DNA from: an uncultured Clostridium sp. | GTDB lineage: Bacteria > Bacillota > Clostridia > TANB77 > CAG-508 | NCBI GenBank assembly: GCA_900557475.1 | Contig: USTA01000013.1 | Span: 1 to 10,697 of the forward strand | Direction: 5' to 3' | DNA: 10,697 bases | Shown: piece after piece, positions 4,917 through 10,697 of the stretch | Numbering within the stretch: the stretch's first letter is position 1 | Layout: each line of letters opens with the position of its first letter | Translations under genes and position numbers: made by a program | Notes under the pieces: generated by a model | The model's database searches: none | Told to the model about the DNA's origin: nothing | Seen by the model: only the letters and a program-made list of their open reading frames with translations

Positions 4917-7580
4917 ATGGAAACTAAGAAAAATAGTAAAACAAAACCAAATAAAAATACTACAAAACCAAACAATAAAAAAGAAAAGGACATAAAGAAA
5001 TTAGAAAAGCAAAAAAAGAAAGAAGATAAGAAAAAAAATAGAAAGCACCCTAAATTATGGCTTACATTCAAAATTATAGTAATTATTATTTTACTACTTA
5101 TGCTAGCAGGAATAGCGGCATTTTGTGCAATATTTTTTAGTGATAAATGGTCAATTACTAAAGAACAACTATTAAGTGACCAAGGTTTAACAATTGCATA
5201 TTTAGATGGAAACGAAATAATAACTCTCACAGGAGACGAAATAAGCAAAAAAGTAGAGTTAGGAGAAATGGGACATATTCCAGAAGCGTTTATTGCAATA
5301 GAAGATAAACGTTTTTACGAGCATGGAGGAGTTGATATAATAAGAACAGCAAGTGCCGTAGTTAATTATGGAATATCTGTTTTAACTCATAAAGGAGCTT
5401 CTTTTGGAGGCAGTACAATAACGCAGCAACTTGTAAAGATTACAATGAATGACGATGCAAGAAGTGGATTCGCTGGCATCGAAAGAAAGATAAGAGAGTG
5501 GTCTAGAGCAATTCAAGTTGAAAAGATGCTTACTAAAGAACAAATTTTGGCAAGATATTTAAATAGAATTTACTTAGGTTCTTCAGGAGGACTAGAAGTA
5601 AGAGGAGTAGAATCAGCAGCAAATTATTACTTTAATAAAAAAGCAGCTGAGTTAGACATTGCAGAAGCAGCATTTATAGCAGGAATAAATCACTCTCCAA
5701 ACTCATATAATCCATTTGAAGAAGGAGTAGATAATTCAGAAAAAATAAAAAATAGAACTTTAACAGTCATAGATCAAATGCATTCACAGGGAAAAATAAA
5801 TGACGAAGAATATAATGCAGCAAATGAAAAAGTAAAAGCAGGATTAACATTTACAAAAGGTTCTGTAAGTAATGGAAATAACTTACTTTCATATCATGCA
5901 ACAGCAGCAATAAATCAGGTGGCAAATGAATTATCAGCAAAAGAAGACATTTCATATTCAGAGGCAAGAGAAATTGTTATAAATAGTGGATATACAATTT
6001 ATACAACTGTAAATGGAGATATTCAAACAAAGCTAGAAGAGATTTACAAAAATTCAGCATATCAAATAAAAGGATGGTCAGGGGTAAAAGGAGCAGATAC
6101 TACAGGACAATCTGCAATGGTAATTGTAGAACCATCAACAGGATATGTTGTTGCAGAAGTTGGAGGCCTTGGCGAAAATGAAGACACATTAGGAATAAAT
6201 AGAGCTACATCAAAAAGACAAGGTGGATCAGCATTTAAACCACTTGGAGTTGTAGCACCAGCTCTAGAAAATGGAGTAGTTACACCATCAACAATATTCT
6301 ATGATACAAAAACAACTTTTCCTGGAAATTACACTGTTAAAAATGATTCAGAAAGATACTATGGAACGCCAAATATGAGAACGGTTTTAACAAAATCATT
6401 AAATGTTCCAGAAGTAAAAGCTTTATCTATTATGGGAGTAGAAAAGTCTCAAGAGTTCCTAAAAAAAATAGGAATAGAAGTAGATGCTTCTATGATGGGA
6501 TTAAGTATGGCATTAGGTTCAGCAAATGTAAGTCCATTAGAAATGGCAGCAGGTTTTGCAATGATTGCTAATAAAGGAGTATATATTACACCAACATTTT
6601 ATACAAAAGTTGTAGGCCAAGATGGAAATACAGTACTAGAAGCGAAACAAGAAAAAACACAAGTAATGTCAGAAAATAATGCATATATTGCAACCTCACT
6701 TTTAACAGGACCAGTAAAAAGCGGAACAGCTTCTAGCTATGCTAACTTTTTAGGAAGTATGGATGTAGCAGGAAAAACAGGTACATCAGATAATTCAATA
6801 GATAGATGGTTTGCAGGATTTACTCCATATTACGCAGGGGCTTGCTGGTACGGAAATGATAATGGATATCAAAACAAAGTAAGTTTTGGTGGAACAAATA
6901 TGGCAGCTAAAATATGGTTTAATGCAATGAAAAAAGTTCATTCTGGATTAGAAACAAAAAGCTTTGAAAAACCAGGAGGAATAGTAAGCTTAAAAATATG
7001 TAAGGCAACCGGTAAAAAAGCAAGCTCTAAATGTACAGATACATATACTGAAATATTTGCTAAAGAGCATGTACCAGGAGAATGTGACGGACATGAAGCA
7101 ATAGAAATTTGTAAAGAAACAGGTAAACTTGCAACAGAGTTTTGCGAGGAAAAGGAAAAGAAGTATTTTGGCGTAATATTAGATACAGAAAAAAATGCAA
7201 ACTGGTCACCTAAACAAGAAAAAGTAGAGGCACCAACAGAGGTATGTGATATTCATACAAAAGCACCGGATGTAGACGTTCCAAATGTTATAGGAAAAAC
7301 AGAAAAGGAAGCTAAAAAAGAATTAGAAAAAGCAGGATTTAAAGTAAAAGTATTAGAAGATGAAGACAAAAACAAGAAAAAAGATATTGTACTTAAACAA
7401 AGTGCAACCAAAGCAGCAAAGGGAGCTACGATTACAATAACAGTAAATACATATAAAGGAAAGCCTAGTTCTAATACTTCATCTGGTAACACAGTTGGAA
7501 AGAACACAGTCGGTAACGAAACATCAAATACAACGAAAAATAATATAGCTACAAATACATCTGTAAGTGATAAAGATTAG
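4917..7580 (+). CDS. Class A penicillin-binding protein (PBP1A-like transglycosylase/transpeptidase) with PASTA domain
   Basis: Bifunctional peptidoglycan synthase of 887 residues, anchored in the membrane and acting outside it. Residues 1-46 are a Lys/Asn-rich cytoplasmic head and about 48-74 the single membrane anchor. The GT51 glycosyltransferase domain (about 105-290) has the catalytic EDKRFYEH block (E129), GGSTITQQ (164-171) and the ERKIREW motif (E189 onward). The transpeptidase domain (about 395-670) has SxxK at S438-K441, SLN at 494-496 and KTGT at 620-623, all intact. A Cys-rich linker follows (C695, C706, C723, C732, C743, C777), containing two copies of C-K-x-T-G-K-x-A-x3-C. One PASTA domain spans about 785-844 (VPNVIGKTEKEAKKELEKAG through ITITVN), and a Ser/Thr/Asn-rich tail ends the protein. 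AGAAAGGA (4903-4910) lies 6 bases before the ATG, behind a good promoter. cysS follows 36 bases after the stop, with no terminator between. Confidence 0.96.
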   Translation: METKKNSKTKPNKNTTKPNNKKEKDIKKLEKQKKKEDKKKNRKHPKLWLTFKIIVIIILLLMLAGIAAFCAIFFSDKWSITKEQLLSDQGLTIAYLDGNEIITLTGDEISKKVELGEMGHIPEAFIAIEDKRFYEHGGVDIIRTASAVVNYGISVLTHKGASFGGSTITQQLVKITMNDDARSGFAGIERKIREWSRAIQVEKMLTKEQILARYLNRIYLGSSGGLEVRGVESAANYYFNKKAAELDIAEAAFIAGINHSPNSYNPFEEGVDNSEKIKNRTLTVIDQMHSQGKINDEEYNAANEKVKAGLTFTKGSVSNGNNLLSYHATAAINQVANELSAKEDISYSEAREIVINSGYTIYTTVNGDIQTKLEEIYKNSAYQIKGWSGVKGADTTGQSAMVIVEPSTGYVVAEVGGLGENEDTLGINRATSKRQGGSAFKPLGVVAPALENGVVTPSTIFYDTKTTFPGNYTVKNDSERYYGTPNMRTVLTKSLNVPEVKALSIMGVEKSQEFLKKIGIEVDASMMGLSMALGSANVSPLEMAAGFAMIANKGVYITPTFYTKVVGQDGNTVLEAKQEKTQVMSENNAYIATSLLTGPVKSGTASSYANFLGSMDVAGKTGTSDNSIDRWFAGFTPYYAGACWYGNDNGYQNKVSFGGTNMAAKIWFNAMKKVHSGLETKSFEKPGGIVSLKICKATGKKASSKCTDTYTEIFAKEHVPGECDGHEAIEICKETGKLATEFCEEKEKKYFGVILDTEKNANWSPKQEKVEAPTEVCDIHTKAPDVDVPNVIGKTEKEAKKELEKAGFKVKVLEDEDKNKKKDIVLKQSATKAAKGATITITVNTYKGKPSSNTSSGNTVGKNTVGNETSNTTKNNIATNTSVSDKD

Positions 7581-7616
7581 TAAAAAATCTTAAATTAGAA
7601 AGGAAATTTTATTTAA

Positions 7617-9002
7617 ATGGAAATAAAATTATATAATACTTTAACACATTCAAAAGAGAAGTTTGTTCCAATAGATAAAAATGAAATAAAAATATATAGC
7701 TGTGGACCAACGGTCTACGGCTATGCCCATATAGGGAATTTTAGAACATATGTATTCATGGATAATTTAAGGAGAATGTTTAAATATAATGGATATAATT
7801 TAAAGCATGTTATGAATATAACTGATGTTGGACATCTAACTTCAGATGCTGATACTGGTGAAGATAAAATGGAAAAGGCGGCTAAAAAAGAAGGAAAAAA
7901 TCCATATGAAATAGCAGACTTTTATACAAAAGCATTTATGAAAGACATAGAAAAATTAAACATTGACCTTCCAGATATTATTTCCAAAGCAACAGATAAC
8001 ATACCAGAGATGCTTGAAATGGTAAAGAAAATAGTTTCAAATGGATATGCATATGAAACAAGTAACGGAATTTACTTTGATGTTTCAAAATTAGACAAAT
8101 ATCCTGTACTTTCAAACAATAAAGTAGAAGGTCAAGAAGCAGGAGCAAGAATACAAGTTGACAAAGAAAAAAAGAATCCATATGATTTTGCTATTTGGAT
8201 AAAAGCACCTGAAAACCACTTAATGAAATGGGATAGTCCATGGGGAAAATCATATCCAGGTTGGCATTTGGAATGTTCTGCAATTGGAAAAAAATTCTTA
8301 GGGGAGCATTTTGATATTCATACAGGTGGTATTGACCATGTACCAATACATCACGAAAATGAAATTGCACAAAGCAAAGGTGCAACAGGAAAAATTCCAG
8401 CAAATTATTGGATGCATACAGAGTTTTTACTAGTTGACGGAGGAAAGATGTCAAAGAGCCTAGGAAATGTTTATACATTGGATGAACTTCAAGAAAGAAA
8501 TATAGAGCCATTAGCATTTAAACTATTTTGCTATACTTCACATTATAGAAATAAACTAAACTTTACATTTGAAGGTGTAAATGCATCTGAAAAAGCATTA
8601 GGAAGATTAAGAGAAGGATATATTTCACATATAAACGGAAAAGAAATTGCAGACAAAGATAAATTAGAAAGCTACAAAAAAAGATTTACTCTAGCAATTA
8701 ATGACGACTTAAATATGCCACTTGCAATGGGAATTGTTTGGGAATTAATAAGAGAAGAAAAAAAGTCACCAGAGTATGCAAAGTTACTAGAAGAATTTGA
8801 CGAAGTATTAGGCTTAAACCTGAAAAATTATAAAAAGAAAAGTATAGAAATTCCAAAAGATGTACAGAATTTAATAGAAGAAAGAATTGAAGCAAGAAAA
8901 AATAAAGATTGGAAAAAATCAGATACTCTAAGAGATATGATAAAAATAAAAGGATTTATAGTAAAAGATACACCAAATGGAGTAGAAGTAGAAAAGGCTT
9001 AA
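7617..9002 (+). CDS. cysS: Cysteinyl-tRNA synthetase
   Basis: Class I aminoacyl-tRNA synthetase that charges tRNA-Cys in the cytoplasm. At 461 residues it has normal length. The Rossmann catalytic core opens with YSCGPTVYGYAHIGNFRTY, containing the HIGN form of the HIGH motif (38-41). The zinc site that discriminates cysteine is complete: C29, C220, H245 and E249, with the same spacing as in E. coli CysRS. The second class I motif KMSKS is at 277-281. The DALR-type helical domain follows (about 300-405), and a C-terminal basic segment ends in TPNGVEVEK, typical of the family (DTPxGxxW/E-like). GAAAGGA at 7598-7604 is about 12 bases from the ATG, slightly long. The gene lies between the PBP and DUF1189 genes with short gaps and no terminators, so it probably shares their transcript. 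The usual Firmicute neighbours (cysE, mrnC, rlmB) are not next to it. Confidence 0.98.
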   Translation: MEIKLYNTLTHSKEKFVPIDKNEIKIYSCGPTVYGYAHIGNFRTYVFMDNLRRMFKYNGYNLKHVMNITDVGHLTSDADTGEDKMEKAAKKEGKNPYEIADFYTKAFMKDIEKLNIDLPDIISKATDNIPEMLEMVKKIVSNGYAYETSNGIYFDVSKLDKYPVLSNNKVEGQEAGARIQVDKEKKNPYDFAIWIKAPENHLMKWDSPWGKSYPGWHLECSAIGKKFLGEHFDIHTGGIDHVPIHHENEIAQSKGATGKIPANYWMHTEFLLVDGGKMSKSLGNVYTLDELQERNIEPLAFKLFCYTSHYRNKLNFTFEGVNASEKALGRLREGYISHINGKEIADKDKLESYKKRFTLAINDDLNMPLAMGIVWELIREEKKSPEYAKLLEEFDEVLGLNLKNYKKKSIEIPKDVQNLIEERIEARKNKDWKKSDTLRDMIKIKGFIVKDTPNGVEVEKA

Positions 9003-9046
9003 ACCAAAAATTAGGCTAAAGGTAAATGAAAGGAAGCACAGTAGAA

Positions 9047-10063
9047 ATGGAAAAAGAGATACGATTATCATTTTTTAAAAGATTAAAAATGAGTATACTA
9101 GATTTTGATAAATATCATATATTAGCAAGTGAAGGAGTAGGAAGAGCAATGCTTTATTTAGTGAAATTAGTTTTGCTCTTTTCACTAATCTTAGCTGGAA
9201 CATATATGTTTAAAATTTCAGGGATAGTAAATAATGCAGTAGGATATGTAAAAAATAATACTCCAAATTTTTATTTTCAAGATGGAAGTTTTCATGTTGA
9301 TAGTGAAAACGATGTAATTATGGAAAATCATGATTATATAAATATAAAGGTAGTTCTTTCAAATGCAGAAAGCTTTAATGAAGAAGAGATTAATAATTTT
9401 GATGGATATTTTTTAGCTGCTCTAAAAGACAAGATTTTAGTTAAACAGCAAAATGGGACAAGTATTATAAACATTTCATATAGCCAATTAGCAAAAACTT
9501 ATTCATATGATATAAACAGTATAAATAAGGAATTTTTGCTAAGCTCATTTGCAGGTGAAGGATTCTATATGGTAATGGCAAATGTATTTGCAATTACATT
9601 TATAGCAACATTTATCTCATATTTTATGACAGGAATTTTATACACTATATCAATTTCTCTTTTAGGATATATAGTTACTAAATTTGTTGGTATGCCATTA
9701 AAATATAGTGCTATATATAATATGAGTATATCTGCATTAACATTGCCAACAATGCTAAATTTAATTTATGCAGTTATAAATACATTTACAGGATTTATTA
9801 TTCCATATTTCCAAGTTATGTATACACTAATTGCATATGTAGCATTAATTGCGGCAATACTTATAATGAAGTCTGAAATAACAAAGAAAAAAATAAAAGT
9901 TCAAATTCAAATTATGAATGAAAATAAACAAAAAGAAATGGAAAAACAAAAGGAAGAGAAAGAAAACGAGGACAACAAAGAAGAAGAAAACAAAGAAAAA
10001 GAGAAGAAGAAAAAAGAAGATACCCCAGAGCCACAAGCAAATATAAAGGAAAGGAGAACATAA
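9047..10063 (+). CDS. DUF1189-like multi-pass membrane protein with charged C-terminal tail
   Basis: A 338-residue membrane protein whose layout resembles the Firmicute DUF1189 family, of unknown function. It has a short basic N-terminus (SFFKRLKMSILDFDKY), a first helix at about 33-55, and an extracytoplasmic segment of ~110 residues (about 57-168). A bundle of roughly four helices follows (about 174-196, 198-214, 226-250, 256-274). The cytoplasmic tail of about 60 residues (277-338) is a Lys/Glu run ending in NIKERRT. The assignment rests on this topology and remembered family features, so it is moderate. Start: ATG 9047 has AAAGGAAG (9029-9036) about 10 bases upstream, whereas the in-frame ATG at 9026 has only AAAGG three bases away; 9026 would add seven residues. 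The gene is 44 bases behind cysS. The stop codon is the first three bases of a palindrome before ftsH. Similar charged tails occur in other membrane proteins of this window, suggesting a habit of the genome. Confidence 0.75.
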   Translation: MEKEIRLSFFKRLKMSILDFDKYHILASEGVGRAMLYLVKLVLLFSLILAGTYMFKISGIVNNAVGYVKNNTPNFYFQDGSFHVDSENDVIMENHDYINIKVVLSNAESFNEEEINNFDGYFLAALKDKILVKQQNGTSIINISYSQLAKTYSYDINSINKEFLLSSFAGEGFYMVMANVFAITFIATFISYFMTGILYTISISLLGYIVTKFVGMPLKYSAIYNMSISALTLPTMLNLIYAVINTFTGFIIPYFQVMYTLIAYVALIAAILIMKSEITKKKIKVQIQIMNENKQKEMEKQKEEKENEDNKEEENKEKEKKKKEDTPEPQANIKERRT

Positions 10064-10086
10064 TTATTTAATATCTTAAATAATTA
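10061..10086 (+). repeat. Perfect AT-only inverted repeat between the DUF1189-like gene and ftsH
   Basis: TAATTATTTAA (10061-10071) and TTAAATAATTA (10076-10086) are exact complements around TATC. The left arm starts with the stop codon of the upstream gene, and the right arm ends 11 bases before the ftsH ATG. There is no G-C pair in the stem and no T tract after it, so it is not a normal terminator. It may be an operator or a weak RNA hairpin near the ftsH start. Confidence 0.7.
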
Positions 10087-10097
10087 TACAAGCTAAA

Positions 10098-10697
10098 ATG
10101 TCAAAAGACGATAAAAATAAAAAAAGCGGAAAGTCAAAAAAATTAGTATTTACAATTATAGGTGTAGCATTTGTAGTAATAGCATTAATTGTATTACTTG
10201 GATTTTTAAATGAAAAACAAGAAAATGATGAAAACAATGTAGCGTATACTCAGCTTATCCAAGATATTAAAGAGGGAAAATTAGAAGAAGTAGAAATGAC
10301 CGTTGGAAGTACCTCTGTAAAACTGAAATATAAAGGAGAGAAAGAAGACGAGGCTAAAAAGACTTCTATAATACCTAGTACTCAAGCCTTTGTAGAATTC
10401 ATACAAGATGAAAAGATAAACGGAAATGAAGTTAATCTTATTCAAAAACCAAAAAATGTATTTACAAAAATAGGAGCAGGAATTTTTTCGGCACTACCTA
10501 CAATTGTATTATTATTTTTAGTAATATTAATTATACAAATGCAAGGACTGGGAGATAAAGGCAAAGTATATGATCCAGACATTTCAGAAGAAAAAATAAA
10601 CTTTTCAAATGTTGCTGGACTAGATGAAGAAAAAGGTGAAATGCAAGAAATTGTAGAATTTTTAAAAAATCCTAAAAAATATACTGAAATGGGAGCA
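10098..10697 (+). CDS. ftsH: ATP-dependent zinc metalloprotease FtsH, N-terminal part; 3' end outside window
   Basis: Membrane-bound AAA+ protease that degrades misfolded membrane proteins and short-lived regulators. The 200 visible residues run off the window end without a stop. A basic start (MSKDDKNKKSGKSKK) precedes the first helix (about 16-37). An extracytoplasmic domain (about 38-122, including AYTQLIQDIKEGKLEEVEM) and the second helix (about 127-149) follow. The opening of the AAA+ module is diagnostic: FSNVAGLDEEKGEMQEIVEF (169-188), then LKNPKKYTEMGA. Walker A, Walker B and the HEXXH zinc site would lie beyond the window. The ATG at 10098 is the only sensible start, since an in-frame TAA lies at 10077. 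No clear Shine-Dalgarno precedes it (ACAAGCTAAA), and a palindrome sits just upstream. Confidence 0.95.
   Translation, partial: MSKDDKNKKSGKSKKLVFTIIGVAFVVIALIVLLGFLNEKQENDENNVAYTQLIQDIKEGKLEEVEMTVGSTSVKLKYKGEKEDEAKKTSIIPSTQAFVEFIQDEKINGNEVNLIQKPKNVFTKIGAGIFSALPTIVLLFLVILIIQMQGLGDKGKVYDPDISEEKINFSNVAGLDEEKGEMQEIVEFLKNPKKYTEMGA

Noticed and set aside
4901..5248. Reverse-strand ORF rich in Phe, Leu and Ser over the start of the PBP gene
   Set aside because: It is the antisense of Lys/Glu-rich and hydrophobic codons. The same poly-Phe/Leu artefact appears at 2919-3152 and 9845-10036. None has a Shine-Dalgarno or family motif.
1..10697. Mobile elements, CRISPR arrays, tRNA or rRNA genes
   Set aside because: No transposase or integrase motif, spaced direct repeats, cloverleaf or conserved rRNA segment was seen on either strand.

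Overview
The window is a very AT-rich stretch (roughly 30% G+C by eye) with AGA arginine codons, A-rich Shine-Dalgarno sites and every real gene on the + strand. The gene families point to a low-GC Gram-positive organism, most likely a Clostridia-like Firmicute: dnaK-dnaJ followed closely by rsmE, a PASTA-bearing class A PBP, a DUF1189-type membrane protein, and a short prepilin-like protein with a Gly-Val-Thr-Leu leader. I cannot name a genus. No mobile element, CRISPR array, tRNA or rRNA was seen, and no gap between genes exceeds 200 bases.

Layout. Positions 1-635 are the 3' third of dnaK, followed by dnaJ (668-1834) and a clear intrinsic terminator (1867-1907). A second cluster holds a 75-residue prepilin-like protein (1969-2196), rsmE starting on a GTG that overlaps the previous stop (2196-2924), and an unrecognised four-helix membrane protein with a long Lys/Glu-rich head (2941-3693). 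rpoZ (3781-4005) has its own promoter and terminator. dprA (4167 onward) is broken near its 3' end by an apparent one-base insertion; its C-terminal codons continue in another frame to 4818. A good sigma-A-type promoter (4829-4857) then leads a run of pbp1A-like PBP (4917-7580), cysS (7617-9002), a DUF1189-like membrane protein (9047-10063) and ftsH (10098 to the window end, partial).

How the genes fit together. Most are housekeeping: protein folding and quality control (dnaK, dnaJ, ftsH), ribosome modification (rsmE), transcription (rpoZ), cysteine charging (cysS) and wall synthesis (PBP). The less ordinary points are the prepilin-like gene sitting where prmA often lies in Firmicutes, its 1-base stop/start coupling to rsmE, the dprA frameshift, a perfect AT-only palindrome just before ftsH (whose start lacks a Shine-Dalgarno), and a duplicated Cys motif between the transpeptidase and PASTA parts of the PBP. 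I see no convincing wholly new multi-gene system here; the best candidates for new biology are the prepilin-like/rsmE pairing and the unrecognised membrane protein downstream of it.
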